A stretch of DNA of 64,000 nt, from the NCBI RefSeq assembly GCF_009821115.1, contig NZ_VYTY01000002.1, positions 429,279 to 493,278 of the forward strand, in the 5' to 3' direction. Within the stretch, counting starts at the first letter, position 1; every line of letters begins with the position of its first letter. Below, piece by piece: positions 48,106 through 59,362 of this stretch. The position numbers and the translations under genes are program-made. Below the pieces are notes generated by a model, which worked only from the letters and a program-made list of their open reading frames with translations, did not search any database and was not told the origin of the DNA. The DNA comes from Nitrincola alkalisediminis. Its GTDB lineage: Bacteria; Pseudomonadota; Gammaproteobacteria; Pseudomonadales; Balneatricaceae.

Positions 48106-50370
48106 TTATTTCCCCCTATCACGCTCTCGATGGACATCAATGACGTTAGGAAGCTGATTCAGCTTATCCATTAAACGCCCAAGCATCTCCAGTCTCGATA
48201 TTTCAACCGTCATGGACAGACGCGCGATATTGCTGTTTTTGTCTGTTAAGGTGTTAGCGGCCAATATATTCAGTTTTTCATTGGCCAGAATCATCATAAC
48301 ATCCCGCAACAGGCCTGATCGATCATAGGCTTCAATCAGAATATCAACAGGATAAGTGGTTTCTCCTGCTTCATCCCACTCAACCGTTACGATGCGACGC
48401 GGCTCATTTTCACGCAAAGCCAATAAATTACTGCAATTTTCATGATGGATTGATACACCGCGTCCTTGAGTTATAAAGCCAACAATCGGATCGCCTGGCA
48501 CCGGTTTACAGCAACTTGCAATCACCGTCAGTAAATTACCAACCCCTTGAATACGGATATCACCTTTACCAGAGCGCGAATCACTCGCATGGCGATAGTT
48601 GGATACAATTTCGGCTGGCTCATCTGGACGGGGCTCAAACTGTCGCTGGGCTTCATGAATAATTTGCGCCAGACGCAAATCGCCCGCACCTAAGGCCGCA
48701 AACATATCCTCTGTTGCCTTGAAGTTTACAGCCACTGCAATTTTTTTCAGGTCGTGTTGATTAATATCCAAAGCCAAGCGACGCAGTTCGCGCTCAACCA
48801 TTTCACGACCGGCCTCAGCATTTTGTTCTTTCGCCTGAAGCTTAAACCAGTGCGCAACCTTTGCACGCGCCCTTGATGTGGTGACAAAGCCGAGGTTGAT
48901 ATTTAACCAATCACGACGAGGTCTCTCTTCTGCACTGGTGAGAATTTCGACTTGATCACCCGTTTTTAAGCAATGGTTTAGCTGTACTATGCGGCCATTG
49001 ACTTTGGCGCCACGACAACGATGCCCGACTTGGGTGTGAACTCTGTAGGCAAAATCAACAGGGGTCGAGCCTGACGGCATATCGATGACATGACCATCCG
49101 GTGTGAAGACATACACACGGTCTTGGGTCACATCGCCACGTAAAATATCTTGCAGACCTTCGCTTTCGCCAAGGTCATCATGCCACTCCAGCACTTGACG
49201 TAACCAAGAGATTTTCTCTTCGTAGCCATCTCGACGGGCACGTGTATCTGTGCCTTTATACAGATGATGCGCACAGACGCCTAACTCAGCTTCATCATGC
49301 ATTTCAAATGTACGTATTTGAATTTCTAAGACTTTTCCTTCAGGTCCAAAAACAGCCGTATGAAGCGAGCGGTAACCATTAGATTTAGGTGAGGCTATAT
49401 AATCATCAAATTCATGGGGAATATTACGCCAAAGTCCATGAACGATCCCTAAAACGGTATAACAGTCTCTCACTTCTGGGACGAGTACACGCACCGCACG
49501 CACATCATACACCTGATTAAACTCAATATTCTTGCGCTGCATTTTGCGCCAGATACTGTAAATATGCTTGGCTCGGCCCTGAACCTGACCAGCAATGTGC
49601 GCATCAGACAAGCGACTGCGCAACATCTCAACTACTTCATTGATGAAGAGTTGTCTATCCAGACGTTTTTCATCTAGAAGACGAGCAATATGTTTGTAAT
49701 CATTAGGCTTTAGATAGCGAAAAGATAAGTCTTCTAGCTCCCACTTAATGTGCCCTATTCCTAAGCGGTGAGCCAATGGAGCGTAAATATCAAAAACTTC
49801 TCGGGCAACTAGATAGCGTTTTTTTCGACTTCCATCTTTCACACCGCGTATCGCGCAGGTTCGTTCGGCAATCTTGATCAGTGCTACACGCACATCATCA
49901 ATCATCGCCACCAGCATTTTACGAAGGTTGTCGACTTGACCTTCTGAATCACCTAATACGTTAGACTCAAGGCGTGGATTTTTGCGGCTGCCGATAGCCG
50001 CCATTTGTAAAACACCCTGAATCAAACTTGCAATCGTTTGCCCAAATTCTTTGCGAACGTCCGCTATAGGGATTTTTTGTTCACGAACCGCACGATAGAG
50101 AATCGCAGCGATGAGGCTTTCTTGATCCTGCTGAAGCTCTGCCAGGATCTGGGCCATTTCTAAGCCCGTGAGGTATGCGTCCTTACTGTTTTCCGACCAC
50201 ATGTCGTCATCACCGGCCACTGCATCGCGCGCTTCTTTAACACGCTCACATGCTTGGCGAACGAACATAGGATCGGGTATTTCAACCTGCTTTTGCAGCC
50301 GTAATATCCAAAGATCTAAATCAACAGTTCCATCTTCCTTGATGGGATGTTCTTCACGTACTTTAACCAT
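48106..50370 (-). CDS. relA: GTP pyrophosphokinase RelA
   Basis: Ribosome-associated (p)ppGpp synthetase of the stringent response. 754 residues. The HD hydrolase region is degenerate: where SpoT/Rel has the HD pair, this protein reads AAILYRAVRE, so it should only synthesise. The synthetase domain (about 235-350) contains YDVRAVRVLV, the substrate loop HEFDDYIASPKSNGYRSLHT, and EIQIRT. A TGS domain (about 410-470), helical and zinc-finger-like parts, and a C-terminal ACT domain follow. In Pseudomonas rlmD lies between cysM and relA; it is absent here. Confidence 0.96.
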   Translation of the reverse strand: MVKVREEHPIKEDGTVDLDLWILRLQKQVEIPDPMFVRQACERVKEARDAVAGDDDMWSENSKDAYLTGLEMAQILAELQQDQESLIAAILYRAVREQKIPIADVRKEFGQTIASLIQGVLQMAAIGSRKNPRLESNVLGDSEGQVDNLRKMLVAMIDDVRVALIKIAERTCAIRGVKDGSRKKRYLVAREVFDIYAPLAHRLGIGHIKWELEDLSFRYLKPNDYKHIARLLDEKRLDRQLFINEVVEMLRSRLSDAHIAGQVQGRAKHIYSIWRKMQRKNIEFNQVYDVRAVRVLVPEVRDCYTVLGIVHGLWRNIPHEFDDYIASPKSNGYRSLHTAVFGPEGKVLEIQIRTFEMHDEAELGVCAHHLYKGTDTRARRDGYEEKISWLRQVLEWHDDLGESEGLQDILRGDVTQDRVYVFTPDGHVIDMPSGSTPVDFAYRVHTQVGHRCRGAKVNGRIVQLNHCLKTGDQVEILTSAEERPRRDWLNINLGFVTTSRARAKVAHWFKLQAKEQNAEAGREMVERELRRLALDINQHDLKKIAVAVNFKATEDMFAALGAGDLRLAQIIHEAQRQFEPRPDEPAEIVSNYRHASDSRSGKGDIRIQGVGNLLTVIASCCKPVPGDPIVGFITQGRGVSIHHENCSNLLALRENEPRRIVTVEWDEAGETTYPVDILIEAYDRSGLLRDVMMILANEKLNILAANTLTDKNSNIARLSMTVEISRLEMLGRLMDKLNQLPNVIDVHRERDRGK

Positions 50371-50396
50371 AAAAGTACTACTCCCTAGTCGTTTCC

Positions 50397-51302
50397 TTAG
50401 TGGGAATCAAATACGCCGGTCGATAAGTAACGATCACCGCGATCACAAATGATGCATACAATGGTCGCATTCTCAACTTGCTCAGCAAGTTTCATTGCAC
50501 CCGCAACGGAACCGCCTGACGAGACGCCTGCAAAAATACCTTCTTCGCGAGCGATGCGTCTCATCATTTGCTCAGCTTCAGACTGAGCGATATCCAATAT
50601 CAGGTCGACGCGTGTTTTTTCAAATATTTTCGGGAGATATTCCGTCGGCCAGCGACGAATACCAGGGATCGATGCCCCTTCTGCTGGTTGTAAACCGACG
50701 ATCTGCACAGCAGAGTTTTGTTCTTTTAGATATCGAGACACACCCATAATCGTCCCTGTTGTCCCCATTGAGCTGACAAAATGGGTAATCTGGCCGTGTG
50801 TCTGCTGCCATATTTCAGGCCCTGTTGTTACATAGTGAGCCTGAGGATTATCAAGATTCGAGAACTGATCTAAGACTTTCCCTTCGCCTGCCGCCTGCAT
50901 TTCAAGTGCTAAATCACGCGCACGCTCCATGCCTTCTTCTTTACTGACTTCAATTAGCTCAGCGCCGTAGGCCGTCATTGCGGCTTTACGCTCACTGCTC
51001 ATATTGGCTGGCATAATTAACTTTAAGCGATAGCCCTTGATCGCCGCAGCCATCGCTAATGCGATACCTGTGTTGCCCGATGTCGCTTCAATCAACACAT
51101 CGCCCGGTAGAATATCTCCCCTAGATTCAGCAAGGTTGATCATACTCAACGCGGGGCGATCTTTAACAGACCCTGCTGGATTATTGCCCTCTAATTTACA
51201 GAGGAGGGTGTTATTGTTGGGGACTTGAATACGCTGAAGGCGAACCAATGGCGTGTTGCCAACGCATTCGGCAATGGTGGGATACGTTATCTGTGTCATC
51301 AA
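50397..51302 (-). CDS. cysM: Cysteine synthase B
   Basis: PLP enzyme making cysteine from O-acetylserine and sulfide or thiosulfate. About 301 residues, with two adjacent ATGs. VGNTPLVRL opens the fold; the PLP lysine is K47 in GSVKDRPA; TSGNTGIALA is the phosphate-binding loop for substrate, and the C-terminal GISSGGSVAGA-like segment binds PLP phosphate. The short length and the R-W-P-T-E-Y-L segment point to CysM rather than CysK. It lies ahead of relA with a 26-base gap. Confidence 0.93.
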   Translation of the reverse strand: MMTQITYPTIAECVGNTPLVRLQRIQVPNNNTLLCKLEGNNPAGSVKDRPALSMINLAESRGDILPGDVLIEATSGNTGIALAMAAAIKGYRLKLIMPANMSSERKAAMTAYGAELIEVSKEEGMERARDLALEMQAAGEGKVLDQFSNLDNPQAHYVTTGPEIWQQTHGQITHFVSSMGTTGTIMGVSRYLKEQNSAVQIVGLQPAEGASIPGIRRWPTEYLPKIFEKTRVDLILDIAQSEAEQMMRRIAREEGIFAGVSSGGSVAGAMKLAEQVENATIVCIICDRGDRYLSTGVFDSH

Positions 51303-51380
51303 TTAAACCCTACTTCAGAGGAATAACCGCTAAGCTATCCCAAAATATTGAAGGCATATTAACCACTGCCTACTGAAACC

Positions 51381-51755
51381 TCAACCTTCTGCTATGACCA
51401 TAGCGACAACGTACTGCTTTTCATCCGTATAGGATAAGTGCCAGAACTTTATGCCTTTTTCATCAGCCAACCGCTTAGCACCTTGGCTCACTTCCAAGCC
51501 CGGCTTGCCATACGCATCCTTTACAATTTCAAAATGATGCCAACCAACCCCTTGACCTATGCCCGTACCTAGCGCTTTGACCGCAGCCTCTTTAGCAGCA
51601 AAGCGCTTCGCTAGGTATCGATGAGGATTTGAGTCGCGCTGAAATCCCTCCAACTCCACGGGTGTCAGTATACGCTCTGCCAGGCCTTTAGTTCTGGAGA
51701 GCGCAGCTTCAATTCGATCAATCTGAGCAATATCGATTCCTGTTCCAAGAATCAT
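51381..51755 (-). CDS. acpS: Holo-[acyl-carrier-protein] synthase
   Basis: Transfers 4'-phosphopantetheine to ACP. 124 residues from the ATG at 51755; a GTG three codons earlier overlaps the pdxJ stop region and is less likely. The metal-binding signature GTGIDIAQIDRIE and the second motif KRFAAKEAAVKALGTGI are both complete. It follows pdxJ by nine bases, the pdxJ-acpS order seen across proteobacteria. Confidence 0.96.
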   Translation of the reverse strand: MILGTGIDIAQIDRIEAALSRTKGLAERILTPVELEGFQRDSNPHRYLAKRFAAKEAAVKALGTGIGQGVGWHHFEIVKDAYGKPGLEVSQGAKRLADEKGIKFWHLSYTDEKQYVVAMVIAEG

Positions 51756-51764
51756 AAAACACAC

Positions 51765-52520
51765 TCACGCACGACGATTTCCTAAACGTGCACCAATCAT
51801 CAGTGCTTTCATTTCAATTACAGCGGCTTTAAGGCCGACAAACATAGCATGAGCGATAAGCGCATGGCCGATATTCAGTTCATTTAAGCAACTGATTTCT
51901 GCAATAGGCTCAACATTATGATAATGCAAACCATGACCCGCATTGACGATCAAACCTTTATCATGGGCGTACTGCGCCGCTTGCACGATGCGATCTAACT
52001 CCAAACGTTGTTGTTCGATGGTGTGTGCATCTGCATAAGCACCAGTATGCAGCTCAATCGCAGGCGCTTTACAGGCTAATGCAGCATCAATTTGCGCCTT
52101 ATCCGGATCGATAAACAGGGACACTTCACTTCCCATTCCACCTAGATCGTCACAGTACTCTGACACTTCCATGAAATATTTTACAACATCTAGCCCACCC
52201 TCAGTTGTCAGCTCCTCACGTTTTTCGGGAACTAAACAAATGTGTGCAGGTTTAATCACTTTAGCGAACTCGCGCATTTCAGGTGCGATAGCCATCTCAA
52301 GGTTCATACGTGTTTGCAAGACTTCGGATAAAATACGAATATCACGCTCTTGGATATGACGACGATCTTCACGTAAATGAACTGTAATTCCGTCGGCACC
52401 TGCTTCTTCAGCCAAAAGGGCTGCATGAACAGGATCTGGATAACGGGTCCCTCTTGCCTGACGCAGAGTTGCGATGTGGTCAATATTAACACCGAGTAGT
52501 ATACGCGCTGGATCGATCAT
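51765..52520 (-). CDS. pdxJ: Pyridoxine 5'-phosphate synthase
   Basis: TIM-barrel enzyme joining 1-deoxyxylulose 5-phosphate and 3-amino-2-oxopropyl phosphate in vitamin B6 synthesis. 251 residues. Hallmarks: [16 protein letters not shown] at the N-terminus, [16 protein letters not shown] and the later [11 protein letters not shown] loop. It overlaps recO by four bases in a tight operon. Confidence 0.96.
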   Translation of the reverse strand: MIDPARILLGVNIDHIATLRQARGTRYPDPVHAALLAEEAGADGITVHLREDRRHIQERDIRILSEVLQTRMNLEMAIAPEMREFAKVIKPAHICLVPEKREELTTEGGLDVVKYFMEVSEYCDDLGGMGSEVSLFIDPDKAQIDAALACKAPAIELHTGAYADAHTIEQQRLELDRIVQAAQYAHDKGLIVNAGHGLHYHNVEPIAEISCLNELNIGHALIAHAMFVGLKAAVIEMKALMIGARLGNRRA

Positions 52521-53209
52521 GCCGACCTCCCATAATTTAAAAATAACTCTCTACTTTTTAATGGCTTATCACCTAACACAAGGGATAAGGCTTCTCGCAT
52601 CAGTCGCTTTGCAATCCGACGAACAATGAGGTTTTCATATCGATCCTCCGCGATTTCCAAAAGATGTGCTCCTAGATAAGGCCCAAGAGCATTCGCGACG
52701 GGTGTGAAACCAATATGAGGGTCAAATGTATAACTGATATCCGCCTGAATGGCATCAAACGCTATCCCATACCCTATTGTTTCTAAGAGTTGACGCTCAA
52801 AAGTCCTAAGTGCACCTTCAATATCTTGCTGATGCTGTAGTTCATTGAGTAAGTAGGTGTAGTACAGATACAAGCGCGGACAGGGCTCTGCCGGAGGCAA
52901 TAAGCGCTGCAGTAATTCATTAACATACAAACCGCATAGCAAGGCCGTGCCCGTTAACGGCATAAAGACACTTGGAACTTCCGACGATTGTAAGGTTTTC
53001 AACTCATGACGACCGCGCCAACTCACTTGAATGGCCTGAAAGGGTTGCAAATGATGCCGTCGCTTAGAGCTTGGACGACGCGCACCATTTGCCACCAAAC
53101 TTAAGCGGCCATACTCTAATGAAAAAAGATCCACCAACAAACTGGTTTCTCTGTAAGGCCGGGTATGCAAGACATAGGCAGCCGCCTGCTCCACCCTATG
53201 CTGCATCAC
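52517..53209 (-). CDS. recO: DNA repair protein RecO
   Basis: Recombination mediator that anneals single strands and helps load RecA. 230 residues, with an OB-fold N-terminal domain starting [21 protein letters not shown] and [15 protein letters not shown], and a helical C-terminal domain. The zinc cysteine cluster found in many Gram-positive RecO proteins is absent, as in E. coli. Four-base overlaps with era and pdxJ. Confidence 0.93.
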   Translation of the reverse strand: MMQHRVEQAAAYVLHTRPYRETSLLVDLFSLEYGRLSLVANGARRPSSKRRHHLQPFQAIQVSWRGRHELKTLQSSEVPSVFMPLTGTALLCGLYVNELLQRLLPPAEPCPRLYLYYTYLLNELQHQQDIEGALRTFERQLLETIGYGIAFDAIQADISYTFDPHIGFTPVANALGPYLGAHLLEIAEDRYENLIVRRIAKRLMREALSLVLGDKPLKSRELFLNYGRSA

Positions 53210-54105
53210 TCGTGCCTGTAGCCCAAACTTTTCAACGCTCTTTCATCATCTGACCAGCCACGACGAACCTTAACCCAAAGGTTGAGCATGACTTTACACT
53301 CGAACATTTTTTCGACATCCAAGCGCGCATCTCGGCCAATGTTTTTCAAGACAGCGCCTTTATCACCGATTACAATGCGTTTTTGACCTTCTCGTTCGAC
53401 CAATATTAAGGCACTAATCGTCAACAATGTACCCGTGTGTGTAAACTCTTCAATCTCAACCGTCACGCCATAAGGGACTTCTTCACCTAGATTTCTCATG
53501 AGCTTTTCACGCACGATTTCCGAGACAATAAAGCGTGAACTGCGATCTGTAATTTGATCTTCAGGATAGTGATGTGGCCCTTCAGGTAAAAACTCCATCA
53601 CCTTTTTCTCTAATGCATCAACATTGTGCCCTTGCTTAGCCGACAAAGGCATAATAGCCGCAAACGGATACTTTACCGAAAGCTGCTCTAGTTGCGGCAA
53701 AAGTTCACCCTTGTCTTTCAACTGATCAATTTTATTGACAGCAAGAATTACTGGACATTGAGTATACTCAAGCTTTTGTAACACGATTTCATCTTCATCG
53801 GTCCAACGCGTTCTATCCACTAGAAAGACGATAACGTCAACAAAACGCAAGGCGTCAGACGCCGTTTTATTCATAAAGCGGTTAAGTGCTTTACCCTTTT
53901 CATCGTTATGCAAACCTGGTGTGTCAACATAAACAATCTGATCGTTCTCTTCCGTCTTAATGCCTAAAATCTGGTGACGAGTGGTTTGCGGCTTGCGGGA
54001 GGTAATACTGATTTTCTGGCCGAGTATATGATTGAGCAAAGTGGACTTACCGACATTAGGACGCCCAATTATTGCCACAAAGCCACAGCGTGTAATTTCA
54101 CTCAT
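53206..54105 (-). CDS. era: GTPase Era
   Basis: Essential GTPase that assists 16S rRNA 3'-end maturation and 30S assembly. 299 residues. G1 is GRPNVGKST at 14-22, G3 DTPG in VYVDTPGLH, and G4 NKID in LAVNKIDQL. The C-terminal KH domain contains [13 protein letters not shown]. It overlaps rnc by four bases, the conserved rnc-era-recO arrangement. Confidence 0.97.
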   Translation of the reverse strand: MSEITRCGFVAIIGRPNVGKSTLLNHILGQKISITSRKPQTTRHQILGIKTEENDQIVYVDTPGLHNDEKGKALNRFMNKTASDALRFVDVIVFLVDRTRWTDEDEIVLQKLEYTQCPVILAVNKIDQLKDKGELLPQLEQLSVKYPFAAIMPLSAKQGHNVDALEKKVMEFLPEGPHHYPEDQITDRSSRFIVSEIVREKLMRNLGEEVPYGVTVEIEEFTHTGTLLTISALILVEREGQKRIVIGDKGAVLKNIGRDARLDVEKMFECKVMLNLWVKVRRGWSDDERALKSLGYRHE

Positions 54106-54788
54106 GAAGAGGATTCCTGTTTTAACAATTGTAAAGCCGCTTTTGCCGCCTCTTGTTCGGCCTGACGACGACTGCTACCACTACCCTCCGTTGGTTCGTT
54201 TAATAACGCCACCTTGCACTGTATATAAAATGTTTGCGAATGAGCCTCACCTTCAACATGTATGAGATCATAATCGGGAAGGTCTAAACGACGCGATTGC
54301 AAAAACTCTTGCAAACGTGTTTTTGAGTCTTTTATAGAACCATCCAAATCCAGCTCAACTAAACGCTTTTCAAACCACTTAAGCACATAGAATCGTGCTG
54401 TTTCCAAACCAGCATCCATGTAGATAGCACCGATGATTGCTTCTACTGTATCGGCGAGAATAGAATCTCGACGAAAACCTCCACTTTTTAGTTCTCCAGA
54501 CCCAAGGCGTAGATACTGTCCAAGATCAAGCTCTCTGGCAATTTCCGCCAGCGTCTCACCCTTAACCATCGCGGCTCTTAAACGACTGAGCTGACCTTCT
54601 TTAGCCGAAGGAAAGCGATCAAACAAGTCAGCCGCAATGATAAAGTTCAAGATTGAGTCGCCTAAAAACTCAAGACGCTCATTGTTACGCTTACCGCAAC
54701 TTCTATGTGTTAACGCTAACTCTAGTAACGACTCATCTTCATACACATGCCCTAAACGCCGGGCCAGCTCAGAAACAGGCTTTTTCAA
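54102..54788 (-). CDS. rnc: Ribonuclease III
   Basis: Double-strand-specific endonuclease that processes rRNA and regulatory RNAs. 228 residues. The catalytic signature [11 protein letters not shown] lies at about 37-47, with the second acidic pair in [16 protein letters not shown]-terminal dsRNA-binding domain ends in [13 protein letters not shown]. It overlaps both neighbours by four bases. Confidence 0.97.
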   Translation of the reverse strand: MKKPVSELARRLGHVYEDESLLELALTHRSCGKRNNERLEFLGDSILNFIIAADLFDRFPSAKEGQLSRLRAAMVKGETLAEIARELDLGQYLRLGSGELKSGGFRRDSILADTVEAIIGAIYMDAGLETARFYVLKWFEKRLVELDLDGSIKDSKTRLQEFLQSRRLDLPDYDLIHVEGEAHSQTFYIQCKVALLNEPTEGSGSSRRQAEQEAAKAALQLLKQESSS

Positions 54789-55165
54789 GGCTTTCTGCCT
54801 TCAAAGTATTCTTCAAATTTCACAACCGCATCCACATTTGCAAACATAGGAACTCTAACTTCGTAATCTAAGGTAAATTTTATCATGCCACTTTCATCAA
54901 CGATGGTCAGTGCCTCGGGAGAGGCCAGAGACACTTGGTTTATCACAAACCGACGCTCTAAGTTTGAACGAATCTGGCTCACAGGACGACGTAGCTCTTC
55001 TGGGTCCTCACTGGCCGACTTAACCACACTAACCAAGGTTTTGTGATCCCAGTAAGGAGTAAAGAGTTTAAAAGCGATTGTTAGGAATATTCCCGCCACG
55101 ATAACAACGGAAAGAACGCCAAAAAAAGTAGCACCGCGTTGCGCTGATCTAGGATGTTGTTTCAT
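54785..55165 (-). CDS. DUF4845 single-pass membrane protein
   Basis: A 126-residue protein with one membrane helix (about 11-31, after the typical [10 protein letters not shown] start), followed by a periplasmic domain. The opening resembles a pilin-like type III N-terminus but without a processing site, and the family is DUF4845, which regularly lies between lepB and rnc in gammaproteobacteria. Function is unknown. Overlaps rnc by four bases, and lies 11 bases after lepB. Confidence 0.82.
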   Translation of the reverse strand: MKQHPRSAQRGATFFGVLSVVIVAGIFLTIAFKLFTPYWDHKTLVSVVKSASEDPEELRRPVSQIRSNLERRFVINQVSLASPEALTIVDESGMIKFTLDYEVRVPMFANVDAVVKFEEYFEGRKP

Positions 55166-55176
55166 CTAATAAATCC

Positions 55177-55989
55177 CTATTTGATTTTCCGGACAATGCT
55201 GAAGTCTGGAAGACTGAAAAAATTATCCCAATGCATCCAAACTGCAACGGCTTTACCCACTAACAAATCCTCGGAGACAAACCCCCAATAACGACTGTCA
55301 TTACTGTTATCACGGTTATCACCTACAAAAAAGTAATGCCCTTCAGGTACTTGCCATTGGGCGCTACCAAAGTGCCGACCCAAATCATGCTGTATCTGAA
55401 ACGTGGTTCCATCAAGCGACTCCTTGATTAAGAGAGTTTCAGGGTTTCCTGGGGGTATTCTAGCCACCAACTCCTGAGGCACCACTTCTCCATTAATGTA
55501 GAAGGTCTTATTGTGATAGGTCACCAAATCACCAGGCACACCTATAACACGCTTAATATAATTGATACTGGGCTGTTCTGGATAGCGAAAAACTGCAACA
55601 TCACCTCTCTTAGGATCATTTACACTTAAAAAGCGTGTATTCGTCACAGGTAACCGCAAGCCATAATGAAATTTGTTAACAACAATAAAGTCACCTATCT
55701 GTAACGTAGGCAACATTGAACCAGACGGTATTTGGAAAGGCTCAAACAAAAACGATCTAAGCACTAAGACAATTGCCAACACTGGGAAAATTGACACTGA
55801 GAAATCCGCCCAACCCGGCGGCTGCTTTAGCTTAGTTGCAACCGCTTCAGGTAGCTCTCCCCCATGCTCTGCTTTAGCTAAACGTAAGGATTCCTTGCGT
55901 TTAGGTGCAAAGAACAATAAGTCCACCAGCCAAATCACGCCTGTTAGAAATGTCAGAATTACCAAAATGAGGGAGAAGTCAAAATCCAT
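55177..55989 (-). CDS. lepB: Signal peptidase I
   Basis: Membrane serine protease that removes signal peptides from exported proteins. 270 residues. Two N-terminal membrane helices (about 4-26 and 63-82) precede the catalytic domain. The Ser-Lys dyad is S91 in PSGSMLPTL and K146 in INYIKRVIG; box E is GDNRDNSNDSRYWG. It follows lepA by seven bases. Confidence 0.97.
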   Translation of the reverse strand: MDFDFSLILVILTFLTGVIWLVDLLFFAPKRKESLRLAKAEHGGELPEAVATKLKQPPGWADFSVSIFPVLAIVLVLRSFLFEPFQIPSGSMLPTLQIGDFIVVNKFHYGLRLPVTNTRFLSVNDPKRGDVAVFRYPEQPSINYIKRVIGVPGDLVTYHNKTFYINGEVVPQELVARIPPGNPETLLIKESLDGTTFQIQHDLGRHFGSAQWQVPEGHYFFVGDNRDNSNDSRYWGFVSEDLLVGKAVAVWMHWDNFFSLPDFSIVRKIK

Positions 55990-55996
55990 GAAGGCC

Positions 55997-57796
55997 TCAG
56001 CTATCTACTTTTAATACGGCAAGGAAGGCATCTTGAGGTATTTCAACTCGGCCAACCTGTTTCATTCGCTTTTTACCTTCTTTCTGTTTAGAAAGTAATT
56101 TCTTTTTACGACTTACGTCACCACCGTAACACTTCGCCAATACATTTTTACGTAAGGCTTTGACGGTCGTGCGTGAGATGATTTTCCCACCTATCGCTGC
56201 CTGAATGGCCACATCAAACATTTGTCTGGGAATCAGGTCTTTCATTTTTTCACAGAGCATACGCCCACGATAAAGTGCATTGTCCTTATGCAAAATAACG
56301 GCTAGAGCATCCACCTTATCACCGTTAATTAACACATCCAATCGAACCAGCTTGGCTGCTTCAAAACGAATAAAGTTATATTCGAGCGATGCGTAACCAC
56401 GACTCACAGACTTCAAACGGTCGAAGAAATCCAGAACAACCTCAGCCATGGGTAACTCATAACTCAACTGAACTTGATTCCCAACAAACTGCATATTTTT
56501 TTGAATGCCTCGTTTGTCAACGCAAAGACCTATGACTTGACCAAGATAATCCTGAGGTACAAGAATGTTTGCAAGGACAATCGGCTCTCTCATTTCTTTA
56601 ACTGAGCCTGGATCAGGCAGTTTCGAGGGGCTGTCGATTTGAATAACCTCACCATTATTCAGCTCCAACTCATAAATAACGGTTGGGGCTGTGGTGACAA
56701 GATCAAGATCATACTCACGTTCAAGACGCTCTTGTATGATTTCCATATGAAGCATACCTAGGAAACCGCAGCGAAAACCAAACCCTAAAGCATCTGAGGT
56801 TTCAGGCTCAAAGAACAAAGAGGCATCGTTTAAGGTTAACTTATCAAGTGCTTCACGGAAATCTTCGTAATCATCCGAACTGGTTGGAAACAGTCCAGCA
56901 TACACCTGTGGCTGCACTCGTTTGAAACCAGGTAAAATATCTACATCAGGTGTTTTTGAAAGTGTTAAGGTATCACCGACTGGTGCGCCGTGAATATCTT
57001 TAATCCCTGCAACGATAAATCCAACTTCACCCGCTTTCAACTCATCCGTCACTAGACGTTTAGGGGTAAATACACCGACCGAATCGACCAAGTACGTCTG
57101 TCCTGTCGACTTAACCAATATCTTATCTTTTTTACGCAAGCGCCCATTTTTAACACGAACTAAGGATACAACGCCTAAGTAATTATCAAACCAGGAGTCA
57201 ATGATCAAGGCTTGTAGCGGCTTGTCCAGATCACCGACAGGCGGTGGAATGACACGAATGAGCTCCTCTAGAACGTCCTCAACCCCCATACCACTCTTTG
57301 CCGAACAGGGGATTGCATGCGTTGCATCAATGCCGATCACTTCTTCAATTTCAATTTTAACGCGATCCGGTTCTGCTTGAGGCAAATCCATTTTGTTTAA
57401 AATCGGAACAACTTCTAAACCTTGCTCAATGGCCGTGTAACAGTTGGCAACGGATTGGGCCTCCACTCCTTGAGCTGCATCAACAACCAACAATGCACCC
57501 TCGCACGCCGCTAAAGAACGCGAAACCTCATATGAGAAGTCAACATGCCCCGGTGTATCGATGAAGTTTAACTGGTAGGTTACTCCATCTTTCGCAGTGT
57601 AGTTAAGAGTAACGCTTTGAGCTTTAATAGTAATGCCACGCTCACGCTCTATGTCCATAGAGTCAAGAACTTGAGCTTCCATCTCGCGAGCAGACAAACC
57701 ACCACAGACCTGAATAAAGCGGTCTGCGAGCGTTGATTTGCCATGATCGATGTGGGCAATGATTGAAAAATTACGGATATGGTCCAGGTTACTCAC
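55997..57796 (-). CDS. lepA: Elongation factor 4 (LepA)
   Basis: Translational GTPase that helps ribosome assembly and can back-translocate ribosomes. 599 residues. G1 [11 protein letters not shown]2 with [13 protein letters not shown]3 [12 protein letters not shown] and G4 NKMDLPQAE are intact; the EF4-specific C-terminal domain ends with [16 protein letters not shown]. It lies downstream of a hairpin after mucD, and heads lepA-lepB. Confidence 0.97.
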   Translation of the reverse strand: MSNLDHIRNFSIIAHIDHGKSTLADRFIQVCGGLSAREMEAQVLDSMDIERERGITIKAQSVTLNYTAKDGVTYQLNFIDTPGHVDFSYEVSRSLAACEGALLVVDAAQGVEAQSVANCYTAIEQGLEVVPILNKMDLPQAEPDRVKIEIEEVIGIDATHAIPCSAKSGMGVEDVLEELIRVIPPPVGDLDKPLQALIIDSWFDNYLGVVSLVRVKNGRLRKKDKILVKSTGQTYLVDSVGVFTPKRLVTDELKAGEVGFIVAGIKDIHGAPVGDTLTLSKTPDVDILPGFKRVQPQVYAGLFPTSSDDYEDFREALDKLTLNDASLFFEPETSDALGFGFRCGFLGMLHMEIIQERLEREYDLDLVTTAPTVIYELELNNGEVIQIDSPSKLPDPGSVKEMREPIVLANILVPQDYLGQVIGLCVDKRGIQKNMQFVGNQVQLSYELPMAEVVLDFFDRLKSVSRGYASLEYNFIRFEAAKLVRLDVLINGDKVDALAVILHKDNALYRGRMLCEKMKDLIPRQMFDVAIQAAIGGKIISRTTVKALRKNVLAKCYGGDVSRKKKLLSKQKEGKKRMKQVGRVEIPQDAFLAVLKVDS

Positions 57797-57897
57797 AATG
57801 CATGTCTCGAGTCAGTTTGGTACTGGGTTTTTTCACCCAACAATAAGCGCAGTAGTCTACCGCATTCGGGGCTTTTGGGCTATCTGATTGAAAGTGG

Positions 57898-57924
57898 AAA
57901 GGCTTGGACACTAGCCAAGCCTTT
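57898..57924 (-). terminator. Hairpin after mucD, before lepA
   Basis: A perfect 10-base stem, AAAGGCTTGG/CCAAGCCTTT, with a 7-base loop. The T-run following it on the minus strand is broken (TTTCCACTTT), so termination may be partial, separating the sigma-E operon from lepA. Confidence 0.65.
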
Positions 57925-57941
57925 TCATCATGATAAGAACA

Positions 57942-59342
57942 TCAAAGCTTGAGAGGTATAAACATGGGGTTTCCGCGTCGAACGATGCGCAGCGGCACTG
58001 ACCGACCTTTAGGCAGACCCGCAACAACTTGGTTAAACTGTTCGATGGTTTCAATGCGTTGGCCATTTAACATGGTAATGATATCACCAACCATTAATCC
58101 CGCCGAAGCACCGGGCCCATCATTGACTTGGCTTATCACTACCCCCGAGGTCACGTTCCATCGAGTACGCAAATCAGCATCCAAGGGTTGAACAACTAAA
58201 CCAAGACTCTCACCTTGCTGAACATCCGGTATCTGAGCAAGGTTATCTTCATCGGGCAACACACCGATGGTGGCATTCAATGTCAAGGCTTGCCCACCTC
58301 TGATTAAATCAATTACAGCCGATTGCCCCGGACGAACGCGACCAACATGATGGGGCAAATCTGACGACAAATTAATGTCATGACCTTCGAACCGAACAAT
58401 AACATCTCCCTCTTGTAAACCCGCTGCTTGAGCAGGGCTATCCGCCATCACTTTTACAACCAATGCGCCTGATGGTTTTGGCAAGCCAAAGGACTCAGCA
58501 AGATCACGACTCACTTCTTGGATAACAACACCTAACCAACCGCGCGTAACAAAACCTTGCCCTTTAATTTGCTCCGATACTTCCATCGCCACATCAATTG
58601 GAATCGCAAATGAGAGTCCCATAAAGCCGCCCGAGCGAGTATAAATCTGAGAGTTGATCCCAACGACCTCTCCCGCCAAATTAAACAAAGGTCCGCCAGA
58701 ATTTCCGGGATTAATCGCCACATCTGTTTGAATAAAAGGTACATAGGTATCATTGGCTAGAGAGCGCTCTGTTGCACTGACAATACCCGCTGTCACACTA
58801 TGATCGAATCCAAAAGGAGAGCCTATGGCCAAAACCCACTCACCTGGCTCTAATTCATTTGAAGCACCAATTTTTACATACGGGAGGTTTTCACCAGCCA
58901 CTTTTAAAAGGGCAACATCGGATCTTGGATCTGAACCCACCACCTCAGCTTCCAGCTCACGACGATCACTTAATCGAACAATAACTTGCTCGGCATCTTT
59001 GATAACGTGGTGATTCGTTAAAATATAGCCATCATCCGAAATAATAAACCCTGAGCCTAAAGATCTAGGTGTAGGATTGCCTCTGCGCGGTTGAGTGTCT
59101 GGAAAACCTCTAAAAAAATGCCTGAAAATTTCAGGTATATCTTCACTTCCAGGCCCTCTAAATTGACTGAAGGGGTCTTGAGAAACAGGAGCGGCCTTCT
59201 GCACAGTGCTAATATTCACAACGGCCGGGGAAGCCTCTCTAACTAATGTTTTAAAATCAGGAAAAGTCTGCGCCTGAACGGAGAGTGCGAGCGCAAGTGA
59301 AAAGAGCAAAAGCACAATACTTAGCGGTACTTTTTTCATCAT
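57942..59342 (-). CDS. mucD: DegP/MucD-like periplasmic serine protease
   Basis: HtrA-family protease and chaperone for misfolded envelope proteins. 466 residues with a signal peptide (about 1-25, cleavage after VQAQ-type). The catalytic triad is H112 (NHHVIKD), D142 (SDVALLK) and S215 (GNSGGP). Two PDZ domains follow: about 265-355 and 375-465. The place downstream of rpoE-rseA-rseC matches mucD of the Pseudomonas algU operon. In that system MucD limits sigma-E activity by removing misfolded proteins. Confidence 0.93.
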   Translation of the reverse strand: MMKKVPLSIVLLLFSLALALSVQAQTFPDFKTLVREASPAVVNISTVQKAAPVSQDPFSQFRGPGSEDIPEIFRHFFRGFPDTQPRRGNPTPRSLGSGFIISDDGYILTNHHVIKDAEQVIVRLSDRRELEAEVVGSDPRSDVALLKVAGENLPYVKIGASNELEPGEWVLAIGSPFGFDHSVTAGIVSATERSLANDTYVPFIQTDVAINPGNSGGPLFNLAGEVVGINSQIYTRSGGFMGLSFAIPIDVAMEVSEQIKGQGFVTRGWLGVVIQEVSRDLAESFGLPKPSGALVVKVMADSPAQAAGLQEGDVIVRFEGHDINLSSDLPHHVGRVRPGQSAVIDLIRGGQALTLNATIGVLPDEDNLAQIPDVQQGESLGLVVQPLDADLRTRWNVTSGVVISQVNDGPGASAGLMVGDIITMLNGQRIETIEQFNQVVAGLPKGRSVPLRIVRRGNPMFIPLKL

Positions 59343-59362
59343 TGAGACCTTTTTTTCAAAGT

